The notes below the pieces were generated by a model that was given only the letters and a program-made list of their open reading frames with translations, was not told the origin of the DNA and did no database searches. A stretch of DNA of 64,000 nucleotides from Rhabditoides inermis (lineage: Eukaryota > Nematoda > Chromadorea > Rhabditida > Rhabditidae). Where the stretch lies: contig CAWZYM010000327.1 in assembly GCA_963966185.1 (NCBI GenBank), positions 178,501 to 242,500 of the forward strand, given 5' to 3'. Position numbers and translations under genes: made by a program. This document shows, one piece after another, positions 50,400 through 60,795 of this stretch; position 1 is the first letter of the stretch; the number at the start of each line of letters is the position of its first letter.

Positions 50400-52860
50400 A
50401 ATTCTTTTTCAAACAGCGGTATGTCACGTACGGAGCATCATATACACTTCAAACGTTCAGAATACTTTTATGACACCTTATTCGTTCCTGATTCACCTCA
50501 AACGGCAGATATGAGTAATTGAAAATTCTGTAATACTGAACTGAAGATCGAAAAATAGGTGAGCGATTTGGTAGATGTAAGAGAGGCGGAAGACAGACAG
50601 CGGTTGTGGCTACGAGAGTGAGAGAAAGGCATTGTGCTTTCTACTGTCGACAATGTTGTTGAACACATGAATACTGCTTCAACCAATCGGTACTAAAAAC
50701 AGGTCGTCATGAATGTGAGTTTTGCAACAAAAAAAAATCTTGCGGGATTCGAACCCGGGTCGCTACCTCGAGACATCTACAAAGCCATCCACTCGACCAG
50801 CATGTCATATTGGTCAAAGACCATTGCGCGAAGATCCTTTCGCTCACTCGTTGTCTTCGCCTTTGTCATTGAAGTCTAATTGAGTGTGAAAGTTCTCTTT
50901 CAAACAGCGGTATGTCACGTACGGAGCATCATGTAAACTTTAAACGTTCAGAATACTTTTATGACACCTTATTCGTTCCTGATTCACCTCAAACGGCAGA
51001 TATGAAAAAATGAAAAGTCTGTAATACTGAGCTGAAGATCGAAAAATAGGTGAGCGATTTGGTAGATGGAAGAGAGGCGGAAGACAGACAGCGGTTGGTG
51101 GCTACGAGAGTGAGAGAAAGGCAGTGTGCTTTCGACTGTCGACAATGTTGTTGAACACATGAATACTGCTTCAACCAATCGATAATCAATACAAATCGTC
51201 ATGAATGTGAGTTTTGCAAAAAAAAAATCTCTTGCGGGATTCGAACTCGGGTTGCTAACTCGAGACATCTACAATGCTATCCACTCGACCAGCATGTCAC
51301 ATTGGTCCAATGACCATTGCGCGAAGATCCTCTTGCTCACTCGTTGTCTTCGCCTTTGCCAATGAAGACTAATTGAGTGTGAATGTACAATTCTTTTTCA
51401 AACAGCGGTATGTCACGTACGGAGCATCATATACACTTCAAACGTTCAGAATACTTTTATGACACCTTATTCGTTCCTGATTCACCTCAAACGGCAGATA
51501 TGAGTAATTGAAAATTCTGTAATACTGAACTGAAGATCGAAAAATAGGTGAGCGATTTGGTAGATGTAAGAGAGGCGGAAGACAGACAGCGGTTGTGGCT
51601 ACGAGAGTGAGAGAAAGGCATTGTGCTTTCTACTGTCGACAATGTTGTTGAACACATGAATACTGCTTCAACCAATCGGTACTAAAAACAGGTCGTCATG
51701 AATGTGAGTTTTGCAACAAAAAAAAATCTTGCGGGATTCGAACCCGGGTCGCTACCTCGAGACATCTACAAAGCCATCCACTCGACCAGCATGTCATATT
51801 GGTCAAAGACCATTGCGCGAAGATCCTTTCGCTCACTCGTTGTCTTCGCCTTTGTCATTGAAGTCTAATTGAGTGTGAAAGTTCTCTTTCAAACAGCGGT
51901 ATGTCACGTACGGAGCATCATGTAAACTTTAAACGTTCAGAATACTTTTATGACACCTTATTCGTTCCTGATTCACCTCAAACGGCAGATATGAAAAAAT
52001 GAAAAGTCTGTAATACTGAGCTGAAGATCGAAAAATAGGTGAGCGATTTGGTAGATGGAAGAGAGGCGGAAGACAGACAGCGGTTGGTGGCTACGAGAGT
52101 GAGAGAAAGGCAGTGTGCTTTCGACTGTCGACAATGTTGTTGAACACATGAATACTGCTTCAACCAATCGATAATCAATACAAATCGTCATGAATGTGAG
52201 TTTTGCAAAAAAAAAAATCTCTTGCGGGATTCGAACTCGGGTTGCTAACTCGAGACATCTACAATGCTATCCACTCGACCAGCATGTCACATTGGTCCAA
52301 TGACCATTGCGCGAAGATCCTCTTGCTCACTCGTTGTCTTCGCCTTTGCCAATGAAGACTAATTGAGTGTGAATGTACAATTCTTTTTCAAACAGCGGTA
52401 TGTCACGTACGGAGCATCATATACACTTCAAACGTTCAGAATACTTTTATGACACCTTATTCGTTCCTGATTCACCTCAAACGGCAGATATGAGTAATTG
52501 AAAATTCTGTAATACTGAACTGAAGATCGAAAAATAGGTGAGCGATTTGGTAGATGTAAGAGAGGCGGAAGACAGACAGCGGTTGTGGCTACGAGAGTGA
52601 GAGAAAGGCATTGTGCTTTCTACTGTCGACAATGTTGTTGAACACATGAATACTGCTTCAACCAATCGGTACTAAAAACAGGTCGTCATGAATGTGAGTT
52701 TTGCAACAAAAAAAAATCTTGCGGGATTCGAACCCGGGTCGCTACCTCGAGACATCTACAAAGCCATCCACTCGACCAGCATGTCATATTGGTCAAAGAC
52801 CATTGCGCGAAGATCCTTTCGCTCACTCGTTGTCTTCGCCTTTGTCATTAAAGTCTAATG
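50400..52860. repeat. ~990-bp dimeric higher-order repeat
   Basis: Points recur at 50498, 51487 and 52477, and at 50989 and 51978. One unit of each pair reads GCATTGTGCTTTCTACTGTC with TACAAAGCCATCC. The other reads ATATGAAAAAATGAAAAG with GAACTCGGGTTGC. Confidence 0.87.
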
Positions 52861-53693
52861 GAGTGCGAATGTACAGTTTTTTTTTCAAACAGCGTATGTC
52901 ACGTACGGAGCATCATATACACTTCAAACGTTCAGAATACTTTTATGACACCTTGTTCGTTACTGATTCACCTCGAACGGCAGATATGAGTAATTGAAAG
53001 CTCTGTAATACTGAACTGAAGATCGAAAAATAGGTGAGCGATTTGGTAGATGTAAGAGAGGCGGAAGACAGACAGCGGTTGTGGCTACGAGAGTGAGAGA
53101 AAGGCAGTGTGCTTTCTACTGTCGACATTGTTGTTGAACACATGAATACTGCTTCAACCAATCGATAATGAATACAGATTGTCATGAATGTGATTTTGCA
53201 AAAAAAAATCTCTTGCGGGATTCGAACCCGGGTCGCTACCTCGAGACATCTACAAAGCCATCCACTCGACCAGCATGTCATATTGGTCAAAGACCATTGC
53301 GCGAAGATCCTCTCGCTCACTCGTTGTCTTCGCCCTTGTCATTGAAGTCTAATGGAGTGCGAATGTACAGTTTTTTTTTCAAACAGCGTATGTCACGTAC
53401 GGAGCATCATATACACTTCAAACGTTCAGAATACTTTTATGACACCTTGTTCGTTACTGATTCACCTCGAACGGCAGATATGAGTAATTGAAAGCTCTGT
53501 AATACTGAACTGAAGATCGAAAAATAGGTGAGCGATTTGGTAGATGTAAGAGAGGCGGAAGACAGACAGCGGTTGTGGCTACGAGAGTGAGAGAAAGGCA
53601 GTGTGCTTTCTACTGTCGACATTGTTGTTGAACACATGAATACTGCTTCAACCAATCGATAATAAATACAGATTGTCATGAATGTGATTTTGC

Positions 53694-53775
53694 AAAAAAA
53701 AATCTCTTGCGGGATTCGAACCCGGGTCGCTACCTCGAGACATCTACAATGCCATCCACTCGACCAGCATGTCAT
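53694..53775 (-). promoter_or_regulatory. tRNA-like Pol III cassette (representative right-array unit)
   Basis: The minus strand gives A box TGGTCGAGTGG (complement 53756-53766), B box GGTTCGAATCC (complement 53712-53722) and a T9 run (complement 53694-53702). Spacing matches the left-array example. This is the last complete cassette before the array ends. Confidence 0.72.
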
Positions 53776-54020
53776 ATTGGTCGAAGACCATTGCGCGAAG
53801 ATCCTCTTGCTCACTCGTTGTTTTCGGCTTTGCTATTGAAGTCTAATTGAGTGTGAATGTACAATTCTTTTTCAAACAGCGGTATGTCACGTACGGAGCA
53901 TCATATACACTTCAAACGTTCAGAATACTTTTATGACACCTTGTTCGTTCCTGATTCACCTCAAACGGCAGATATGAGTAATTGGAAATTCTGTAAAACT
54001 AAGCTGAAGATCGAAAAATA

Positions 54021-54761
54021 TGTAAACAAGCGATTCATGCAGATGTGTGATTCGTAGGAGTAGAACAAGGAGAAATCGATTTTTGACGAGGTATGCGTCT
54101 CTGAAGAGTACTATACTTCTCTCCGCTGCTGTCCTGCTCGACGTTGTTGGTAGTCGAATAGAACGCACGATTGCACTGTGCGCGGATTGCCCACAAACAC
54201 ATATTTGTGATTTGTCTTAAAAGAGTGGACCGGTTCATGTGCGCAGATTATTCACGCCTGTTTCAAACATGCCAATCGATTGTGCGCACAACATCTAAAG
54301 CATGGTGGTGTCATTTAGGGAAAGGGAAAGAGAGCCAGTCACGTACCGGACGCGCTGCATGGCCTGGCCTCACCGAACGTGTCGGGATAAGGATGTCCCT
54401 AAACGGTCATTTCTACCATCCACCATATTTCCCCAGCTAGACATAACAGTATGTCAGATAGACGCATAAGAAACTTGCAACCTAAAAAGTAGTCTTCCAT
54501 TTATTTTAAAAAAGAAAACGTTAATGACTTGTGTACCGACAAGGCACGTGCAAACAAGAAAAACAATCAAAAATTCATACCTACCTAATTTCGATGATAA
54601 CGGGAGAACACACTACGATTATGCAGCCACATGCTCACGTGTATGGTGAATGAATGGATTAGGGGGTGTCTTGGAATGACCCGCCGCAAACCTCCCTCGC
54701 GCAACCTGCTTGTGTTTTTGCGAGAAGTCACGGATGTATGTGTGACATAATAGTCACACAT
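54021..54761. other. Unique sequence after the array; nothing recognised
   Basis: Satellite identity stops at 54020. The following 740 bp contain no convincing coding region, no repeated block of this window and no Pol III boxes that I can see. Short frames here do not resemble a known family. Confidence 0.5.
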
Positions 54762-54878
54762 ACTCGGCCCGCTTTGCTCGGCCCGCTTCGTCACTCGGCC
54801 CGCTTTGCCACTCGGCCCGCTTTGCCACTCGGCCCGCTTTGCCACTCGGCCCGCTTTGTCACTCGGCCCGCTTTGCCC
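54762..54878. repeat. 18-bp GC-rich minisatellite
   Basis: The motif CACTCGGCCCGCTTTGC and close variants repeat about six to seven times with an 18-bp period (the first steps are shorter, and one copy has CTTCG for CTTTG). It lies directly upstream of the LINE open reading frames and could belong to that element's 5' untranslated region, as tandem 5' repeats occur in some LINEs. Confidence 0.85.
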
Positions 54879-55025
54879 GCCGAGAGTGGTCGGTTCTCAA
54901 TATTTCTTTCTGTCGGCTCATCGCGCTCCCACCAATTGCCAGCCGGACGAATCAACGACCACTTCTTTGCCGTAGGTTCAGCATTTTTCCTATAAATTAT
55001 AAAACGTGCTGCATTTGTGAGTAAG

Positions 55026-56103
55026 ATGACGCCTGTGTCCCCTCCAAACCCCCTCGGAATCACCTTCCCTGATGACACCCCGCCCTGGGTGCGCATCTTG
55101 ATCCAGTCGCAGCAGGCACAAATCGATATAATTCAACGCGTAGTCAGCGATAATAGTGTGAGCGTGCGTGCCCTCAATGAAACTGTTATCCGTCTGGGTC
55201 AGCTAATTGAGGGCCTTGAGAAGAAACAGACTCACACCAGTCTTGCGCCGCCTTGCCCACCTTTGCCGACATCGTCAAGGTGTGTGTCACCAACAAGGAT
55301 CTCATCGCCGACAAGGCTACCAGGGCCGTCGTTGTTGGACGCCCCGAGCTCTCCGATCCTGTCGCCGCTGCAGCTGACGACAAGGAGTTCTTGAAGAAGC
55401 TGGTCGAGGCCATTGGATCCAGTGAGATACGCGATCTGTTCAACGCCGGTCAGATCTCCGCCCGCCGCCACCCGACAAGAAGCCCGAGGGCAAGCCGAAC
55501 TACCACCGTATCCGGAAGGTGCAGTTCCCCTCGCAGGACACACGTGATTCGTTCATCTCCTCGGTCCGCCGTGCCCGGTACTCTACTCTGCAGACCGAGG
55601 TGTTCGCCTTCATCCGCCGAGACCTGACAACTGAGGAACTCAACCAGGAGAGGAGACTTCGTGCGGAGGCGCACGAGTACAACATCAAGCAAGGCATGGT
55701 GTGCAAGGTGGTGCGCGATTGTGGACTGGTAACGCTCTCGCACCCGCGCGCTTTTGTCAATGACCCCGCGGCGATCTCTCTCTCTGCCCCCGCGCTTGCC
55801 ACCCAGGGCGGTTCGCCCGAGCCGCCGCAGCAGAAGAAGCGCAAGCAGGCACAGGCCAAGCCCAAGCCCGCCACTGTCACTTTCGCCAAGATCCCCGCCG
55901 CGCGGCGCGCCGCCCCTCGCAGATCCACTCGCAAGAGTGGAAAGAAGATCATCGCTGCCACCCCCATTGCAGTGTCGCCGGCAGCCGGGACGAGCCAGCA
56001 GTCGCAGGAGGCCGAGAACGCGGAGGAGCTGGCAGCAGACGTGTCGATGAGCGAGCTGCACTCCCCGCCCGATACCGCCCCCGTGCCCCACATCGACGCC
56101 TAG
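55026..56103 (+). pseudogene. LINE ORF1, frameshifted remnant
   Basis: An ATG at 55026 opens a frame with a hydrophilic, possibly coiled-coil segment (IQSQQAQIDIIQRVVSDNSV, then heptad-like leucines) to about 55235. The coding signal then continues in a second frame (TFADIVKVCVTNKDLIADKA ... RDLFNAGQI) and from about 55470 in a third. The third contains a region resembling LINE ORF1 RNA-binding domains (RKVQFPSQDTRDSFISSVRR, then IRRDLTTEELNQERRLRAEA) and a lysine/proline/alanine-rich tail ending at a TAG at 56103. Two frame changes therefore break it. In intact elements ORF1 protein binds the element RNA. The stop lies in the same frame as the start of the ORF2-like sequence. Confidence 0.7.
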
Positions 56104-56160
56104 GACTCGTGCCAGCCGCACTCGCTTGACCCCGCCCCTCCCCAGGTATCGATTGGTGAC

Positions 56161-58237
56161 GTGTATTTGCGAGATGCGGGTACGCATAGACTTTCCGATT
56201 CTTTGACTGATCCAGTGCTCTCTGATACTAATCACTCACTTTCCTCTTTGAAACTTGTGGTTTTGAATTCTCGCTCTGTTCGGAACAAGTATTATGACAT
56301 CGCGCACTTTATATCCTCTCACTCGCCTCATGTGTGTATCGTGACTGAGTCGTGGTTGGATGTGCACGATAGTTCTGATTTTATGCGATTCGGTGGCCAG
56401 TTTAGTGTGTATAGGTGCGATCGTTTGTCTCATGCAGGTGGAGTAAGTCTTGGTGTCCTCTGGTCTCTCGTGTGTTCTAGTCGAGTGCGTGCATATTGAT
56501 GATCTGTGTGACATTGTATGCCTTGATATTCTACCCTCTGCCAGTCTCCAGCTTCAGCAACCTCTCCGCGTTATAGCTGTCTATCGCACACCCGGTGCCA
56601 CTCGCGCAGTGAGGGCCGCCGGTGAGCGAATGATTGCATCACTCCGCTCTCTTTTTCGCCCCGACTCGCGCGCGCATATTCTAGCCGGCGATTTCAACTT
56701 CCCGCATATTGACTGGCGCTCACTCACAGCGATCCACTCTCTCGACCGCTCATTTATCAACTTTACCGCCACGTTTTCGCTATCCCAACTGGTCCATAAA
56801 CCCACTATGGTCCACCGGCCCGGGCAAACTCCCCACATTCTCGATCTGATACTGACTGACAAGGTTGATCTCTTCTCACACATTTCCATTGGCTCACGTG
56901 TTGCGTTGTGTGATCACTTCCCAGTGATTGCCTCTCTCTCTATTCGCCAAACGCAGCGCTCTACCATCTCACCTCGCTTTGATTATGCCAAGGCGGACTG
57001 GCCCGCCATCAACTCGCGCATTGCCTCCATTGACTGGACTCTCACATTCGCCGGACGGACACTCGCTGAGTGTTGCAGTTTGTTCCAAGATTGTGTCGCA
57101 TCCTGTCAATTGGACTTTATTCCACTGAAACCGCAGCGCAGTAACAGCCAGAAAGCTCCAGCATATATCCAGCGTCTGAGTGCGAAAGCGACGCGCCTTG
57201 CCGCCAGGCGACCCTATTCCCGCGACACTAAACGAGCACAGAAAGATCTGAGACGCGCGCTGTACGCATGGAACACCAAGCTTGAGTCGAGTCTGCTCTC
57301 TAAGGGACAGAGAAAGTTCTTTCACCACGTTCGATCTAGGCTGAACCCCGCAGATGGAATCGGCCCAATAAGCTCTGCTGATGGCGTGTACATTCATGAT
57401 GAGAGTGAGAAGGCAGAGGCTTTTTCAGAGTATTTTGACTCAGTGTATTCTAATCGACCAATCCCGTCTGGTGCGCCACTCACTGATTCTTCCCATTCAA
57501 TCAATCAATTTCACATTACCCACATTCTCATTGCCAAAACAATACGCTCACTCGCGCCAAAAATCAATACGTCACCAGATGGGATAACGCATATTTTCTT
57601 GAAGCACACTGTAGACTCTGTAGTCACTCCAATCTTTCTCCTCTTCCAGCAGTCTCTTTCCGCGTGTGTCGTTCCTCCTATATGGAAGATAGGGTATGTG
57701 AGACCCATCCACAAGGGTGGGTCCCAGAGTGAGGTAGTCAACTACCGTCCCATTGCTCTCACTGCCACACTTTCCAAACTGCTGGAGAGGATTTGCGCGG
57801 CGCAGATGACAGAGCACTTTGAAAAACACTGCCTTGTGACATATTACCGCTGTAAGCTGGAGTACTGTACTGAGCTCTGGAATCCCACCGATGTGCGCTC
57901 AGTGAATTTTATTGAGGGCGTTCAACGGTATTTCACCAGACGAATCTGCCATAGAAATGGCATTTTCCATCTAGGATACTCTGCCAGACTCTGCCTGCTA
58001 GACTTGGAGACTCTCGAGTCACGACGAGCAGTCAATGATATTGCCTACATACATAAAATTGTACACGGTCGCACCGTCTTTGACTCATCCGCCATTCATA
58101 ATATCATATCCACATCATCGAGACACTCTCACTGCCACCGAATCGTACCCTCTTTTGATCTGATCCGTCCGTTAGAACACAGACATTCATTCACCGCAAG
58201 TTTCGAATATGGAATTCCTTACCATCTAACATTATAG
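56161..58237 (+). pseudogene. LINE ORF2 (APE endonuclease plus reverse transcriptase), broken
   Basis: The first segment (to about 56490) has the start of an apurinic-type endonuclease, with LVVLNSRSVRNK and CIVTESWLD. A frameshift near 56480 moves the signal to the next frame, which continues the endonuclease (ILAGDFNFPHIDW, ILDLILTD, CDHFPV) and enters the reverse transcriptase (SPDGITHIFLKH, IWKIGYVRPIHKGG, NYRPIALTATLSKLLERI). Near 57840, HCLVT is joined directly to YYRCKLEYCTELWNP. The catalytic core, including the (F/Y)xDD motif, is missing, while the C-terminal CR1-type segment (FIEGVQRYFTRRICHR) remains to the stop at 58237. The deletion preserves the frame. Intact ORF2 proteins of this group are about 900 residues or more. 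Confidence 0.8.
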
Positions 58238-58528
58238 CTATCAGAGACACCGGTTCTTTCAAAGAGGAGGTTAGAAAATGCATGATTGAACCATCTCGCA
58301 TCCGCGCTTCCTGATCGTTACGGGCACGGGCTCCCCAGTATATGCAACAGAGCACATTCATTTCATATACATATGTCTGTTGTATTGTCCCATACGCGTT
58401 TGTATCTGTTTTACCATTCTTTGATTTGATCTTAATCACAAATACGTTGCACCACTTATTACAGCCACATATTTTTGTCCCCATATGTTTTCTGAATACG
58501 CAATGATAAACAATTGAATTGAATAGTG

Positions 58529-59421
58529 TATCATCGTGAGATAGACAGCATGTGCCTGTTCCCGGGTTCACTTACTGCTTTCCTGCAGCTGTCTGATAGC
58601 TGACACTGGCGTCTGTCAGACATCTAAAACTCTTCACTCCTTTTTATGTCACTCACTGTGAACGGTGAATCACAGAATATAGTGTATGAATATGAAAGTC
58701 GCGTCAATGACATCCGATTCTCATTCCTTTGCACAGAGTTGTTCTGTAAACGTCAAGCGGCTCGAAGCGCCGACGGGAGTGATAGCAACCAAGAGCGTTG
58801 AGCCGCGCGTTTGCGTCTGATCTCCCATCTTCCTTGCTCGAATCTCTGTTCACTGTTCAGGTTCGTTGACCCCCCCCCCCCGCTGTCAATACTGCAAACA
58901 ATTGTCAAATACTAGCGTTTTTTTTAAACAACATTCAGTAAATGGCGTTTGATCAGCATACAAGTTCATTGGATGCCTTATGATTAAATGCACATCTCAT
59001 GCAGATTATGCGACCAACTGTCGACATTCAAACAAATGTCTGGAGTGCAATATAATATTTTATACGGTTGCACAACAACACGTGAAAAAGGAAAATATGA
59101 TGATACAACAAAAAATGGGGAGCCACCGTTTGAAAGCAGCAAGGGAAGCCACCCCCAGGAGGGCGGCAGACGGGGCCGTTGATGTAAGACACCTATTATG
59201 ATACAGCGAAACAAGAGAGAAAGATTTACAAACTCGCACGTTCCAAACGCGCTCTCTAACTGTAAGCTATCATTCAAGATGGCTTTGTTGAATTTGAAGA
59301 AAAAATAAAGAAAAATCGTTTATGAGGTGGCATAGTTCAGTTCAGCATAGCTAACGCGCGGAGGAAGATGTGCGGAGAAAAGTGGTGTCCTAAGAAGTGT
59401 TGAACACCTAATAGAGAAAAG
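58529..59421. other. Intergenic DNA, nothing recognised
   Basis: There is no supported coding region here. A run of about twelve C near 58870 and several A/T-rich runs are the only notable compositional features. Short frames (for example around 58980-59280) have no recognisable domain. Confidence 0.5.
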
Positions 59422-59600
59422 TTCTCAGGGGCGGGCAGCGCGACGCGACCGCCGCGCACGCGATTGGCACGAAGGCGGACACGTGAATCAGGCGATTCGG
59501 CCAATGGGCGGCTCATAAGGCTGACGTGTCCCTTCATTTACGTATTCACCTGCCGCAGCGTGCGCGATAGAGACGCAGCGCGGCGCCACGCCCCTGAGAA
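59422..59600. mobile_element. 179-bp GC-rich inverted-repeat element (candidate MITE)
   Basis: The ends are TTCTCAGGGGCG and the exact inverted CGCCCCTGAGAA. AAG occurs on each side (59419-59421 and 59601-59603) as a possible 3-bp duplication. The inner arms are also partly complementary (GCAGCGCGACGCG and CGCAGCGCGGCGCC). The interior is non-coding and markedly richer in G and C than its flanks. Only one copy is in the window, so mobility is inferred from structure. Confidence 0.5.
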
Positions 59601-59851
59601 AAGTTGTTCCGCAAAATGGAGATTTCGGGCAGCCGCGAGGCCGTGTAGCAAAACTTTCATATCTCGATGATAATCGATAACGGAGACGACGAATTGAAAC
59701 CATCTCGAGAAATCGGCTAAACAGCTTTGTTGAAACGTATTCGCATCATGTTATGAGCACTTCACTTTCTTAACACTGAAACACATTCAAAAACGGTTTA
59801 TCAATAAATAAGTGGGTGAGATGCTGTGTTTTGTGTGTTGTGTCTCGCTGT

Positions 59852-59968
59852 CTAGGCGGGATTGCTGCCGGTTCCATAGACGGGCGGCGGAGCTGTGGCG
59901 GTGGCCTGGTTGTTGGCTGTGGAGGAAGAGGCAGAAGGGTTCGACCTGGAGAGTTACACCTCTCTCTC

Positions 59969-60009
<41 letters not shown>

Positions 60010-60231
60010 GACATTCTTGAACCGATTCACTGTTCCGTTCTTTTTCGCTAGGACGCTTTCGCATGTTGGTTGCTTACTCAGAAACTCTATTGATGTGATC
60101 TGGCAACTTTTCTAATATGTTATTGTTGAAACGTATTTATGCGTTGTTTCTCTCTCACCTCAACCGATACATCTGCAGCGCGTTGAAGCCCCAGACAAGG
60201 GTGAGTAGAGCGGAGATGAGCTGGAATCGGT

Positions 60232-60291
<60 letters not shown>

Positions 60292-60745
60292 TTGTCTCTC
60301 TTTGTCTCTCTGTCTCTCTGTCTCCCTGTCTCCTCTCCCTCTTTCTCTCTCTCTCTCCCTCTCTCCCCCTCTCTCTCCTATCCCTCTTTATCTCTCCCCT
60401 ATCTTCTCTCATTTTTCTGTCTCTCTCTCTCTCTCTCCTCTCCTCCCCCCCCCCTTCTCTCTCCTCTCTCTTACCATAGCCAGCAGCAGCCAAAAGTTGA
60501 ACCACCAGAACATTCCGCACATGAGAATGATGAAATTGACCAGCCCGATCACCGCGTAAACTGCCGAGTAGTACATCTCCTGAACATATTGAATATGATA
60601 TTCTTCTCTCCTGTATCTTCCTAATAGTACGATCAGTCTGTTCGGAATTTCGAAGTGTTTCGCAGCAATAAAGTGTTTTGATGACGTTTCGAATGGCAAT
60701 TTCGAAGTGTTTCCAAGAGACTGATCGCAACTAGTAACTAAGATC

Positions 60746-60795
<50 letters not shown>

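Larger units (their letters stand above)
26278..54020. repeat. Right satellite array, ~490-bp tandem units
   Basis: These are the same family and orientation as the left array, with about 56-57 units in 27.7 kb. The 303-bp insertion is not found here, and unit variants differ from those on the left (for example GAACTCGGGTTGC, or AGCGGTATGTC against AGCGTATGTC). The array ends where GATCGAAAAATA is followed by TGTAAACAAGCG instead of GGTGGGCG. The Pol III-type A and B boxes and the A-run (T-run on the minus strand) persist throughout. Minus-strand frames of about 60-125 codons recur but contain frameshifting indels in some units, such as the extra G in GGTTGGTGGC. Confidence 0.97.
54879..58528 (+). 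mobile_element. Defective CR1/Jockey-group LINE with internal deletion
   Basis: Two ORFs in tandem, ORF1 then an endonuclease/reverse-transcriptase ORF2, give a LINE order on the plus strand. The 3' end is placed at the short ATTGAATTGAATA repeat near 58511-58528, a kind of terminal repeat common in CR1-group LINEs. The 5' boundary is uncertain: it may include the 18-bp repeats, and no target duplication was identified. ORF1 is split across three frames, ORF2 has a frameshift near 56480, and the core of the reverse transcriptase is missing near 57840. The copy cannot be autonomous. Confidence 0.75.

Noticed and set aside
770..53814. Dozens of similar minus-strand frames of 62-125 codons, one or two per satellite unit
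   Set aside because: They are shared because the units are near copies. Two overlapping frames are open at once, some units carry frameshifting indels (the extra G in GGTTGGTGGC, for example), and no domain or signal peptide is evident. A dN/dS test across units would settle it.
1..54020. A functional tRNA gene cluster
   Set aside because: The A and B boxes and T arm are good, but acceptor, D and anticodon stems do not pair and no anticodon loop with U33 can be placed.
1..54020. 5S rRNA or spliceosomal snRNA repeat
   Set aside because: I compared the unit by eye with recalled conserved segments of 5S, U1, U2 and U6 and found no match on either strand.
1..54020. CRISPR array
   Set aside because: The period is about 490 bp, the whole unit is conserved with no unique spacers, and the context is eukaryotic.
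55186..56235. Long minus-strand frame (about 260 codons) opposite the LINE ORF1
   Set aside because: It lies antisense to GC-rich coding sequence, has biased Arg/Gly/Leu composition and no recognisable domain.
59770..60730. Ser/Leu- or Arg/Glu-repeat reading frames
   Set aside because: They are translations of the (CT)n/(GA)n microsatellites. The real exons in this stretch are in other frames with proper splice sites.
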